DNA of 64,000 nucleotides from positions 62,001-126,000 of the forward strand of contig CBDIHK010000027.1 in the NCBI GenBank assembly GCA_965279005.1. Direction: 5' to 3'. The DNA comes from Planctobacterium sp965279005 (GTDB lineage: Bacteria > Pseudomonadota > Gammaproteobacteria > Enterobacterales > Alteromonadaceae). Of this stretch, positions 52,483 to 60,838 are shown piece by piece. The notes beneath the pieces were generated by a model that searched no databases, was not told the DNA's origin, and saw nothing but the letters and a program-made list of their open reading frames with translations. Every line of letters begins with the position of its first letter. Position 1 is the first letter of the stretch. The translations under genes were made by a program, and so were the position numbers.

Positions 52483-53990
52483 ACCTGTTGCCGCTGCCCT
52501 ACCCAGGGGAATTGCTATACAGTGTCATTGCTAGGGCTGGTGTTCATTGGGGAATACTGTCACCAAAGGAGTTGTTGTTAGAAGTCTTTCAAAACAAGAA
52601 AATCATCGCTACACCTGACCTACCAAGCCATATTGCTGCTATTGCGGGGCTTTATCCGCTATCACTGCGAATTGACCAAGAAAGCCTGATTTATAAGCAC
52701 ACCCTATTTCCCCTCTACGCCCCTTTTGTTCCTGAAGAAAGGAGGCAAGCTTGCTTAAAATGGCTGTTAGGAGATTCTCGTGGTGCTTTACATCTAGCCC
52801 TTGGCTTATCCGCTTCCAAGGTTAATGTCGTCTCAAAGTTCAGGTATTGCCCTGGTTGCCTTAAGGAGCAGTTGGCCAACTACGGTGAGTACTGTTGGCA
52901 AAGGCAATGGCAGGTACATGGTACTGATTGCTGTGTTAAACACGGCAGTTTACTTGAGTCACCAATCTACTTTCATGATCCGCACCGCCACCAGTTTTTT
53001 GCAGCAGCACCGGACTTATGCAAAATAGTGGAACAGGTAACCCCGTCGCCTGCCTCCCTCAATGTAGCGAGACAAATTAGAATTTTGCTCAATATACCTG
53101 CCCAAACTTCACCTACGTTTGGACAATGGACGAACTATTACCATGGACTTGCGCTACGAATTGGATGCAACAAGGGGCAATATACAGACTATTTGCCATT
53201 GCTAGGGCTTGTCTGCCAGCATTGGTCAGCGTCATGGCTGGCAGAAATGGGACTAGCTGTTGATGAGCAACAGTCTTGTTGGTTGCGGAGTATCTTCCGA
53301 AAGCACCGAAAATCCTTTAGTTACCTGCAGCACATCATTGTTCTTGATGCGCTACTAGATACCGGCTGGCGAATTGATTCGGTTATTGCGCATGTCAAAG
53401 ATTCAAAACCTTGCACTACATCGAAGAAAAGTACCAAAAAAAGTGCTGTATCTACTATGAGCCGTCGACAATACAGGTTAAAGTGGCTTGAAGCGGTAAG
53501 TAAACTTGGCGCTAAGGTTGCGCGCCACAATGGCTATGGTGATTGTTATGCATGGTTATATCGACACGATACCCGTTGGCTTTTGAAGGCTAATCGCCGT
53601 TGTAAGTTAGCCAAGTACATCGATTGGCAAAGAATAGATTGGCAGGGTCGGGATCGGGAAGTCGTAAAAGCACTGGTGCAAATACAGAAACACAGTGAGT
53701 TGGACTTGTGGTTGCCGCGTATGTCCAGGAACTGGTGGTTAAAGCAACTTGGCAACTCTTCTTCCATTGAAAAGAATTTGCATAGGTTGCCTTTGGTTGT
53801 GAGTTTCTTTGCAAGGTATGCAGAATCAACTGAAGATTTCCAAATCCGTAGGCTTACCCGTGAGCTTATTGACCAAACCGATGCTGCTATAGGTTTAAAA
53901 CGGTGCATGTTGCTTAGAGACGCAAGTTTGAGCGAGGAAAGGTTGAGACCGCTAACAAGAAGGTTTTTAGGAAAAGTAATAGGGATCTGA
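52479..53990 (+). CDS. tnsD: TnsD target selector (attTn7 binding)
   Basis: A 503-residue TniQ/TnsD protein, the sequence-specific selector that binds the end of glmS and directs insertion downstream. The N-terminal TniQ opening LPLPYPGELLYSVIAR and the zinc-finger segment YCPGCLKEQ...DCCVKHGSLL (CCCH) are intact, and the length equals Tn7 TnsD (508). The insertion site next to glmS fits its activity. The start is a GTG at 52479-52481 overlapping the tnsC stop by four bases (GTGA); the tnsE ATG overlaps its own stop (TGATG). Confidence 0.95.
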   Translation: MNLLPLPYPGELLYSVIARAGVHWGILSPKELLLEVFQNKKIIATPDLPSHIAAIAGLYPLSLRIDQESLIYKHTLFPLYAPFVPEERRQACLKWLLGDSRGALHLALGLSASKVNVVSKFRYCPGCLKEQLANYGEYCWQRQWQVHGTDCCVKHGSLLESPIYFHDPHRHQFFAAAPDLCKIVEQVTPSPASLNVARQIRILLNIPAQTSPTFGQWTNYYHGLALRIGCNKGQYTDYLPLLGLVCQHWSASWLAEMGLAVDEQQSCWLRSIFRKHRKSFSYLQHIIVLDALLDTGWRIDSVIAHVKDSKPCTTSKKSTKKSAVSTMSRRQYRLKWLEAVSKLGAKVARHNGYGDCYAWLYRHDTRWLLKANRRCKLAKYIDWQRIDWQGRDREVVKALVQIQKHSELDLWLPRMSRNWWLKQLGNSSSIEKNLHRLPLVVSFFARYAESTEDFQIRRLTRELIDQTDAAIGLKRCMLLRDASLSEERLRPLTRRFLGKVIGI

Positions 53991-55603
53991 TGTTAGGAAT
54001 CCAAATAGAACAACTAGATAAAGACACGGTACTCAACAATATTGGCGCATTATTCCGGAAACACGGCAGCAGTGGTTGGGGGATAAATTTAAGCTTCTAT
54101 CCGAAGCAAGAGGCTAAATCGCTCAGATTTTCCCACGCACCAGTGTTGGTCAGGAAAAGGCTGTACAATCCTGAAGTGAAACAACAACCAGGTAGCTGGA
54201 GCGAAACATTCACTAGTCAAAACCCAGCCTATTGGGATAGCTGCACGGTCGCTGACTGCCCAGCATACATGACAAAGAATAAATATGAATTGAAGCAACA
54301 CTGCTTCAGAGTTTCCCTAGAGACAGGGTTTGAAATATTTATCCCACAGTTCGAGTTAGCCAGGGCGCTATTCCTACACGATGGTTATATGGCCAGGACG
54401 GCATTGGAGCCAAACCAATTGAGTTTGGAATTTGACGTACAGTATGACCGGGATAACGACTCTGCCTCTGTTTACGTCATGCCGCATTCCAAATACCCAT
54501 TAAAATCCCTCAACGAACCCGCAGCACGCAGTATTTTAAGCTGGATATTGCTTAGCGACGACGTGAGGCGTTCATTCGACTCCATTTCGAGGTACCAGTT
54601 ACTAAACGGTGTTGATATTAATAATTACCGCTATTGGGATTTCCAGTTTGATCCACCTTCGATTGAAGGCGCTGCGTTCGATATCCGCGGCATATATGAT
54701 CGCGATTCCAATTCCATGTTTGTATTTGAAATCGTTGGCATCAGGAATATCAACACTGAGCTTCCTAGCACCGTGAAATTCTATCACCCGAAATTCAAGG
54801 AATATGTGCGAGGCAATGGCCAAAAGGGCGGCACTCCGCCGGGGCAACCGCCAGAAGAACACAATGTTCACGACGACGAAGATGCCTCTGCAGCCAACGA
54901 GCAGATAATATTGAGGCCTCCAGTAGTTTCATTTGAATTCAGCAAGCCATTCCAGACCATCAAATGTCCACAAAAGAAACAGCCCGGGCCACGTGGCCGC
55001 AAGGATGAAGGTGAGGATTCGCCTGGGGACAAGCCAAAGCCAGATGTCAGCGTTGAAGAGCCAGACACAAAAGGTGGCCTGCCCGGAGCCGATTTCGAAT
55101 CAATGGAGAATGACACCGAAGATGCAGCCTTGTATGCCAATAAGTTTGATTGCTTCAGGCAAATGGTAGATCTGCTGGTAACTAAGCATGGCTGTGAAGT
55201 TACGGTAAATATTAGAAAGCTAAAAAGGCGCGGCAAAACTAAAAGGCATGTGCTTTCTACGTCAGGAGAGCCTAGATGCATGTTGGATGTCGCCATAGAA
55301 AAATCGGGCATAAACTACCGTGTCTTAGAACTGGATATGTCCGACATAGGCAAATACCTATCCACCATCCTGATCAAATCGCCAAATGAAGCAGAGTGGT
55401 CGACAGACCTCGATGAAATAGAAGCTGAGCTACAAAGGCGAAGCCTTTCGTGGCCAAGCAAGCTACTAAAGGATAAATTTGGTAAAGACAATATAGAACG
55501 AGTCCCCCACCCGGAAACTGCCGCTTTGCACAAAGGAAACCTGGATCCCAACGAAATTGAGCATTGGGCTGAGAGGTTTAATAGTTGGTTATCATTACGA
55601 TGA
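53990..55603 (+). CDS. tnsE: TnsE, target selector for replicating and conjugating DNA
   Basis: A 537-residue TnsE, close to the length of Tn7 TnsE (538). TnsE guides insertion into lagging-strand DNA, especially of incoming conjugal plasmids, by contacting the beta clamp. The Pro/Glu/Asp-rich linker (about 280-375: PPGQPPEEHNVHDDEDAS) separates an N-terminal domain from a C-terminal DNA-binding domain with NIRKLKRRGKTKRH. The gene is intact with no stop or frameshift, so the element keeps both target routes. It is the last tns gene; the XRE regulator is convergent 20 nt after it. Confidence 0.94.
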   Translation: MLGIQIEQLDKDTVLNNIGALFRKHGSSGWGINLSFYPKQEAKSLRFSHAPVLVRKRLYNPEVKQQPGSWSETFTSQNPAYWDSCTVADCPAYMTKNKYELKQHCFRVSLETGFEIFIPQFELARALFLHDGYMARTALEPNQLSLEFDVQYDRDNDSASVYVMPHSKYPLKSLNEPAARSILSWILLSDDVRRSFDSISRYQLLNGVDINNYRYWDFQFDPPSIEGAAFDIRGIYDRDSNSMFVFEIVGIRNINTELPSTVKFYHPKFKEYVRGNGQKGGTPPGQPPEEHNVHDDEDASAANEQIILRPPVVSFEFSKPFQTIKCPQKKQPGPRGRKDEGEDSPGDKPKPDVSVEEPDTKGGLPGADFESMENDTEDAALYANKFDCFRQMVDLLVTKHGCEVTVNIRKLKRRGKTKRHVLSTSGEPRCMLDVAIEKSGINYRVLELDMSDIGKYLSTILIKSPNEAEWSTDLDEIEAELQRRSLSWPSKLLKDKFGKDNIERVPHPETAALHKGNLDPNEIEHWAERFNSWLSLR

Positions 55604-55623
55604 TAAATAGACCTCACATTACG

Positions 55624-55872
55624 TCAAATTTTTGTATCCATAGACTCAATTATAACCTTCAATCCCTCATAGGGATCGATGCCTAGCGCTTTACAATATT
55701 CCACATACTCGACGATGTCTATCCGGCGCTCCGTCTCCAATTTTCCAATGATAGAGTGATGCACCCCATACATATTGGCGGTATCTCTCAAAGAAAGTCC
55801 TTTTGACTCTCTCTTCTTTTTCAGCCACTTCCTTAGCCTCTGATAGTGAATTGAATAAATTGATGGTTTCAT
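55624..55872 (-). CDS. XRE-family helix-turn-helix regulator
   Basis: An 82-residue DNA-binding protein with an XRE-type helix-turn-helix (residues about 17-70: RESKGLSLRDTANMYGVHHS, SIIGKLETERRIDIVEYVEY). It starts at the ATG at 55870-55872, and a palindromic operator begins at the very next base, so it very likely represses itself. Its gene is convergent with tnsE and divergent from the cargo operon across 268 bp, placing it to control that operon too. XRE regulators in this position are common in Tn7-type elements. Confidence 0.88.
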   Translation of the reverse strand: MKPSIYSIHYQRLRKWLKKKRESKGLSLRDTANMYGVHHSIIGKLETERRIDIVEYVEYCKALGIDPYEGLKVIIESMDTKI

Positions 55873-55918
55873 TGTCTCGATAATAGAGACATAATCAATT
55901 GTCTCGAAATTCGAGACA
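55873..55918. promoter_or_regulatory. Two palindromic operators of the XRE regulator
   Basis: Operator 1 at 55873-55891 has arms TGTCTC / GAGACA; operator 2 at 55900-55918, TGTCTCGAAATTCGAGACA, is a perfect 19-bp palindrome. Their starts are 27 bp apart. Operator 1 abuts the regulator's start codon. Confidence 0.75.
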
Positions 55919-55957
55919 GATCAAGGGTACTGTATATATATACAGCACCCTTGATCT
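55918..55957. promoter_or_regulatory. 40-bp near-perfect palindrome between regulator and cargo operon
   Basis: Arms match at 19 of 20 positions around an alternating TATATATATA centre; the ends read AGATCAAGGGT and ACCCTTGATCT. It shares one base with operator 2. It may be a further operator, a recombination or dimer-resolution site, or a hairpin shielding the cargo operon from read-through. Confidence 0.6.
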
Positions 55958-56140
55958 CACACTGAAATTTTAAAAGCCTATGAATTATGTGAAATTCACT
56001 TGCCGAACTTTACCAAATGTGCAATATTTAAACAGTACAATTATTTTTGCTTGCTATATCTTCCAAAAAATTGTGATTTTTCGAGTTAACCATATGAAAA
56101 ATATAAACTTTTATAATTTTCTGAAAGTTTTGAACTTAAT

Positions 56141-56596
56141 ATGACTGAAAAAAAATATTCGTCAAAAGAAGTCTGCAAAATTTGTAAAATCAACTCCCGA
56201 CGTCTTTCTTATTTGATTGATTTGGGTTTAGTCCCTTACTGGCAGCCTAGTAAAAACAAAAGGAGACTGTTTGGTTTTCAGTCACTCTTAACAATTAAAG
56301 TTATTGAGTTACATGCTTCTCAGGGAATGAAGATATTAGCCATTAAAGAAAACTTGAAAAACCTAAAGGGTTTACTGGGAGAATCTGCAAGCCTTACAAA
56401 CACAAAAATAATAGCTGATGGAAAGTCCATGTACTTTATGAAGGATGAAGAGACTCTGGAAAGTCTGTCCGGTAGTAAGCAGTTGTCATTTGTATTAGAT
56501 ATTGAACACTATTCTAAAGAAGTACGGGATATTGCTGTCAAAACACAAATAAACAGATACAATTTTAATAATAGAATATCAAAGAAGAGGGCGTAA
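56141..56596 (+). CDS. MerR-like helix-turn-helix protein, cargo operon gene 1
   Basis: A 151-residue protein whose first 70 residues match a MerR-type winged helix-turn-helix (YSSKEVCKICKINSRRLSYL, IDLGLVPYWQPS, RRLFGFQSLLTIKVIELHAS). The remainder is a helix and a C-terminal basic tail (ISKKRA). It lacks the usual long dimerisation coil plus ligand domain, so it may simply bind DNA. It heads an AT-rich, tightly packed run of four genes; the next starts three nt past its stop. It could regulate the operon, or act as a DNA-binding sensor in it. Confidence 0.7.
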   Translation: MTEKKYSSKEVCKICKINSRRLSYLIDLGLVPYWQPSKNKRRLFGFQSLLTIKVIELHASQGMKILAIKENLKNLKGLLGESASLTNTKIIADGKSMYFMKDEETLESLSGSKQLSFVLDIEHYSKEVRDIAVKTQINRYNFNNRISKKRA

Positions 56597-56598
56597 CA

Positions 56599-57060
56599 AT
56601 GAGTTCCAATCAAGATATATTACAAAACGCTCAAAACCTGAACTATCACTACTTAGTGGTCAGAGCTCTTGAAGCTATGCATAAGCTTAATGATGGTCAT
56701 CCTTTAGAAGACGATGATGAACACTACCTCCAAAAGGCAGAGGAACTTCTCAAAAATATTGCAGCAGGAAAATCTATCGTTGAGCAGGGTAAAATTAGTC
56801 GAGGAGCGAATCCCATACGATCTATGAATGCATTAAACTTGGCTTCGAAGTCGCTTGAATATATGGAAAAGAATGTAGATAAAGATGCAAATTCATCGAA
56901 GTTCATTAATGCTATGGCTGAAGATTTACATTCAAGAAAAAGCGATGCAAATTTTATTAGATCAATAATTAAATTTTTTGAATATTTAGGTAAATCATTT
57001 GCTTCTACTATTGTTCAATCTCATAGACAGAATGACAGAGCTCGTTTTGAGTTAGCATGA
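56599..57060 (+). CDS. Unknown 153-residue helical protein, cargo operon gene 2
   Basis: A 153-residue acidic-to-neutral protein, mostly helical by eye: LNYHYLVVRALEAMHKLND near the start, HYLQKAEELLKNIAAGKS and SIIKFFEYLGKSFASTIVQS near the end. No signal peptide or membrane segment. The last third is moderately hydrophobic. Its start is three nt after gene 1 and its stop one nt before gene 3, so all are co-translated. No function can be read; a small adaptor or partner protein of gene 3 is possible. Confidence 0.6.
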   Translation: MSSNQDILQNAQNLNYHYLVVRALEAMHKLNDGHPLEDDDEHYLQKAEELLKNIAAGKSIVEQGKISRGANPIRSMNALNLASKSLEYMEKNVDKDANSSKFINAMAEDLHSRKSDANFIRSIIKFFEYLGKSFASTIVQSHRQNDRARFELA

Positions 57061-57061
57061 C

Positions 57062-58471
57062 ATGGGCGATATTGCACTCTTAAAAGCAAGAGCAATAAAG
57101 GTTAGCAATAATTTAGTAGATATATTAAGTGATTTAAAAAGTAGAAAGTTTTCTTCTGAGGCTCCACAAAAAGCTATTGAATCTGTCATTAGATTACTTG
57201 AACATCTTCAAAAAACTGAGATAAATGCAAAAACATTGTCTGGAAGCGGATATGATGGCCGTTTCCATTCATTAAATCTTACTCTGGATGAATTGTCTAA
57301 GTGTGTGTCCTATTTTGACAACGCTCATATTGACAAAACACCAATTCCTCTCTCATATTTGGTAAACTACATTGTTACTCGAGCTTTCAACGATAAAAAT
57401 TATTTAGTATATCCAATTAATACCAATAACTATATTAATACTTATTTCGATCATTGGATAAAAGAGTTTCTAAAGGATCGTAAATATGATCCACTATATT
57501 TTTCAGAGCTCAATACAAAGCTTGTAGGCTTTCCTAGAATTCGCTCTGAAGATATTTTAAACAATGTCTTGGTCGCTCACGAAATAGGTCATGAACTTCC
57601 ATTAGAAATCCTTGGAGAAAAAGAAGCAGAAGATGATGAATTAGCTAACTTTCCAATACGCTTGTCTTTATTAGATTCATGCAATGAAGCATCAAACGCA
57701 CATCCAGATGAAATTGAAAAATTTGCTAAAATTCACGAGCTTACTTATCGTTGTCTTGAAGAGTTAATATCTGATGCTGTTGCATTATTTATTTTTGGGC
57801 CAAGCGCATTATTTGCTTTGTTCGAGTTCTTAACTAGCTCCAATAGTGAATACGATGCCTTTCCTGATCCGATAAATGAGTATTACCCTTCAGTGGTGAC
57901 TAGAATTGAAAAGGCCATTTATTTGTTAAACAAGTTAGAATTGTTAGAGCCGTTAACTGAATTAAGTTCTGAAGCATACAAAAAATACGCTGCTACAAAT
58001 AAGATAGTAATAGAAGAGATCGCATCATTTCCTGAACAGAGAAGAACAACCCAAAAAGAGCTATATTCTTCTTACATGAAAAGCTGTGATGAAATAATTG
58101 ATTTGCACTATGATAAGGCATTAGAGTATCTTTTTGATAAATTGAAATGTTTTAAAATTGATCCTGAGAGTATTTCAAGAGATATTCCCATATTAGTTGA
58201 AAGAATTAGACAAGGAATTCCTCCTAACAGCCTCACATACAGTCACTATATTCAAGAAGATTCTATACCATCACTATCAAATGCGATACTTAGCGGTTGG
58301 GTGTACAAACTCCACAAAATGCAATGTTCATTGAATAAAGAATTTGAATTGGCATGTAAGGAAATAGTTTCACACGATAAATATGTTAACGAGCTCGTAA
58401 GTAAAGCCATTGAGTATATATTGGTAAGCGAAGAAGCATATAAATATAAAAATAGCAAAAGCGGTGATTAA
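57062..58471 (+). CDS. Unknown 469-residue protein with HEIGH motif, cargo operon gene 3
   Basis: A 469-residue soluble protein of unknown family. It carries a possible zinc-protease signature: HEIGH at residues 173-177, in LNNVLVAHEIGHELPLE, and a downstream CLEELISDAVALFIFGPSA (Glu233-Glu234, Asp238), which is how several HExxH metallopeptidases place their third ligand. No signal peptide is visible, so it would act in the cytoplasm. The motif could also be accidental in a helical protein, since I recognise no full peptidase fold. It is followed by the deaminase gene with no gap (stop ends at 58471, next ATG at 58472). Confidence 0.6.
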   Translation: MGDIALLKARAIKVSNNLVDILSDLKSRKFSSEAPQKAIESVIRLLEHLQKTEINAKTLSGSGYDGRFHSLNLTLDELSKCVSYFDNAHIDKTPIPLSYLVNYIVTRAFNDKNYLVYPINTNNYINTYFDHWIKEFLKDRKYDPLYFSELNTKLVGFPRIRSEDILNNVLVAHEIGHELPLEILGEKEAEDDELANFPIRLSLLDSCNEASNAHPDEIEKFAKIHELTYRCLEELISDAVALFIFGPSALFALFEFLTSSNSEYDAFPDPINEYYPSVVTRIEKAIYLLNKLELLEPLTELSSEAYKKYAATNKIVIEEIASFPEQRRTTQKELYSSYMKSCDEIIDLHYDKALEYLFDKLKCFKIDPESISRDIPILVERIRQGIPPNSLTYSHYIQEDSIPSLSNAILSGWVYKLHKMQCSLNKEFELACKEIVSHDKYVNELVSKAIEYILVSEEAYKYKNSKSGD

Positions 58472-58591
58472 ATGGCGGTTTTGGGTACGCGTGAGTTAAT
58501 CAAAAGGCTTTCTAATGATAAAGAAAGCAAAAGGTTAATAATAACTCCTATATTATGGGATAAGCAGGTTTCTGAATCATCAATAAACTTA

Positions 58592-59613
58592 CCTGATTAC
58601 CCACTTAGTTCAGCCAGCTTTAACAACTTGTAAGGCATTGGCGGTGTCATTACCGCTGCCTTTGCCAGCCGTGGCAGCAAATCACGTAGGGTGAACCTGT
58701 TATTAAATCGGAAACAATACTCCGCAAGGTGCCTTGGCAGGTGCTTTGATGCGATAGAGTGACAACTTCCTCTAAGTGAGTTTTTCACGTTGCCGATCAT
58801 CGTATTTACCCAGTTGAAGGCGGAGTGATCCAGCTTATCCAGATCACCACCCGTTTTCGCATATAAGTGGTGGCGTTCTTCACTCGCTACAGCCCGAAAA
58901 CAGGCCAACCCGTCTGAAATCACCACGGCGTTCGGCTTAATATATTTGTCCGCCCATTGACTAATTTCTTTGGTCTTAAAGCCTTCCACGACAGTCATTT
59001 TCATATGGATTGGATGACCCTCTTCATTCAGTGCTACCGCAGCCACAAACGGGGTCTTACCTGATGCACCGCGACCTCGCTTTCCCCCGCGTTTTTCGCC
59101 TCCCCAATAGACATCATCCAATTGGATAATGCCGCCAATCTTAATTTTTTCGTCACTTTCTTTCATGACCTGCAACAGTTTGTGTTTGAGCTTCCAGGCC
59201 GTGTTGTAACTGACTTTTATCTGGCGCATTAACTCCATTGCGGAGATCCCTGTTTTGGACTGAGTGAGCAGATGGATTGCCATAAACCATTTAGTCAAGG
59301 GTACTCTGGTTTTGTCAAACACGGTCCCACTTGTCAGAGACTGTTGATGCTTGCAACGGTTGCACTGAAGTACTTTCCTGGATTTCAACTCACAATATGA
59401 TTTATTCCCGCACTCCCTACATACAAATCCGTCTGGATAGCGCCAGTTAAACAGAGCCTGTTCACACTTTCCTTCCGTACCGTAGTCTTCCATAAGCTCG
59501 TAAATGCTGTAGCCTTCCTGAAACTGAACTTTGTTTTTTGCCATCTGGAAACAACCTCATAATACTGTCTTTATATACAGTATAACAGAGGATGAATCAG
59601 GTGGGTAATCAGG
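58592..59613 (-). mobile_element. IS1595-type insertion sequence with 8-bp target duplication
   Basis: A 1022-bp insertion. Its ends are inverted repeats CCTGATTACCC / GGGTAATCAGG, and it is flanked by TAAACTTA at 58584-58591 and 59614-59621, a perfect 8-bp direct repeat as expected for IS1595-family elements. One transposase gene fills it, on the minus strand. The undamaged duplication points to a recent insertion. Confidence 0.95.
58597..59544 (-). CDS. IS1595-family transposase
   Basis: A 315-residue transposase of the IS1595 (ISXO2-like) family. An N-terminal zinc ribbon (CRECGNKSYC and CNRCKHQQ) precedes the helix-turn-helix, and the catalytic core has LDDVYWGGEKRGGKRG and ISDGLACFRAVA, followed by an HSAFNWVNTM segment. 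The gene is intact, and its stop codon lies inside the terminal repeat. Transposition inserts the element with an 8-bp duplication. It is likely still mobile. Confidence 0.93.
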   Translation of the reverse strand: MAKNKVQFQEGYSIYELMEDYGTEGKCEQALFNWRYPDGFVCRECGNKSYCELKSRKVLQCNRCKHQQSLTSGTVFDKTRVPLTKWFMAIHLLTQSKTGISAMELMRQIKVSYNTAWKLKHKLLQVMKESDEKIKIGGIIQLDDVYWGGEKRGGKRGRGASGKTPFVAAVALNEEGHPIHMKMTVVEGFKTKEISQWADKYIKPNAVVISDGLACFRAVASEERHHLYAKTGGDLDKLDHSAFNWVNTMIGNVKNSLRGSCHSIASKHLPRHLAEYCFRFNNRFTLRDLLPRLAKAAVMTPPMPYKLLKLAELSG

Positions 59614-60115
59614 TAAACTTAAGTTTGGGACACGATTTTATTGTTCCTAGAAAAGGTAATTATAGCTGTATTGATGCACTAAATATGGATTTGAATCATG
59701 CAACCAGAATGAATAAAACCTACAAACTCAATTATAAAGAAAAATTTTATTTACACCCCAATGAATTGGTTTTGGCTAATACTTTTGAAACAGTGAAATT
59801 GCCAGCTGATTTACAAGGTTATGTTACATCGAGATCTAAATGGGGGAGGTTGGGTCTATTAATAGCGACTGCAACCCTTATTCATCCAGGATTTACAGGT
59901 ACAATTACTTTAGAGCTTGTTAATCACGGGCAGACTCCAATTGCATTGTATCCCGGTTTCTCGATTGCACAGATTGCATTTACTGAATGTGTTCAGGCTG
60001 AACCATATAATGGGGATTTAGCAAATCAGAACTCAGCTTTATTTCCTGATATTAAGAAAGACAAAAATAACGAAATTAATTTTTGGACAGAAGGTATATT
60101 CAATGCCTCTTAAAC

Positions 60116-60541
60116 TTAGCAGTTACAAAAATCTTTTAGTTTTTTGTGTTTGAATAGATACAAAATTGAGCTGAAAATTGGTGCTGGAATTCCAGATGTT
60201 GCGAAGCAAGCAATTAAGCCATCAACGATGCCGGCGTGAAACTCAAAGTTTGAGTCTTTGTGAGCCTCCATCTTTTCACAATATCTAAAGTCTTGACATA
60301 CATATTTACGGATTTCGTTCTTATTTTTTTCAATTGATTCATCACACTTTCTACGAATTTCCTGAAGAAAATTTTTACTGTTTTCTGAGAAAATACCATT
60401 TTTGTATTCCTTAGTGTTAAGATTAGATATGATTTCTATTTCCTTAATAGTTTGAGTACCAAGTATGTTCTTTGCTAGTTCAAACTCGTTAGAATGAAGT
60501 TCAACGATCAGATCTTTTGTTATATTCATCAGCTCTCTCAA
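60116..60541 (-). CDS. Unknown 141-residue protein downstream of the split deaminase
   Basis: A 141-residue protein with a charged, Glu/Lys-rich helical body (residues 1-90) and a hydrophobic segment near the C-terminus (GIVDGLIACFATSGIPAPIFSSILYLF, about 104-130) that could be a membrane helix pair or hairpin. A later ATG (fifth codon, MNITKDL) is possible as start. It is convergent with the cargo operon, two nt after its stop, and separate in strand. I do not recognise it. A small membrane effector or an unrelated cargo gene are both possible. Confidence 0.5.
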   Translation of the reverse strand: MRELMNITKDLIVELHSNEFELAKNILGTQTIKEIEIISNLNTKEYKNGIFSENSKNFLQEIRRKCDESIEKNKNEIRKYVCQDFRYCEKMEAHKDSNFEFHAGIVDGLIACFATSGIPAPIFSSILYLFKHKKLKDFCNC

Positions 60542-60838
60542 CCTAAAAATTTATTCCACTAAAAAATGCAATGAAGGAAATAATAACTACCATATATTAG
60601 TCAAAAAACACAATTAGTTCAAACACATAATTAGTGTTAAATAGAATTTTATAGCGCCGATCCAACATGCATTAAGAGTGAGAAAGCTGAAAGTGTCAAT
60701 TTCGAGATGCCACAGTTTACATTCGTCACGTCGATTTCAGCTAACCCATTTTCAGGGGTGGAAGAAATAGATCAAAACAACTTCTTCCCCATGCAGTAAC
60801 TTAGGCATATTATTTAACAAATACCTTTTGATCGTTTC
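60542..60838. other. Gene-free AT-rich gap before the IS1634-like remnant
   Basis: 297 bp with no convincing gene. The left part is very AT-rich; the right part (from about 60700) contains sequence such as GGGGTGGAAGAAATAG that may belong to the end of the decayed transposase element that starts at 60839. No TnsB-like site is visible. Confidence 0.4.

Larger units (their letters stand above)
58472..60113 (+). pseudogene. dCTP deaminase-like gene, split by an IS1595-type element
   Basis: The fourth gene of the cargo operon. Residues 1-40 lie at 58472-58591 and the rest at 59622-60113. Dropping the insertion and one copy of the 8-bp repeat gives an unbroken 203-residue protein reading SINLSLGHDFIV across the join. 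It resembles dCTP deaminase (Dcd, 193 residues in E. coli): SRSKWGRLG and HPGFTGTITLELVNHG are its core, and the glutamate of TLEL is residue 138, as is the catalytic Glu of E. coli Dcd. A trimeric dUTPase-like fold is the alternative, but the Glu favours a deaminase. dCTP deaminases of this kind are known phage-defence effectors that drain dCTP. The disrupted gene cannot make the full protein. Confidence 0.85.

Noticed and set aside
59592..60113. A 173-residue gene starting just inside the IS1595-type element
   Set aside because: Its first codons come from the insertion's terminal repeat; the real gene starts at 58472 and is split.
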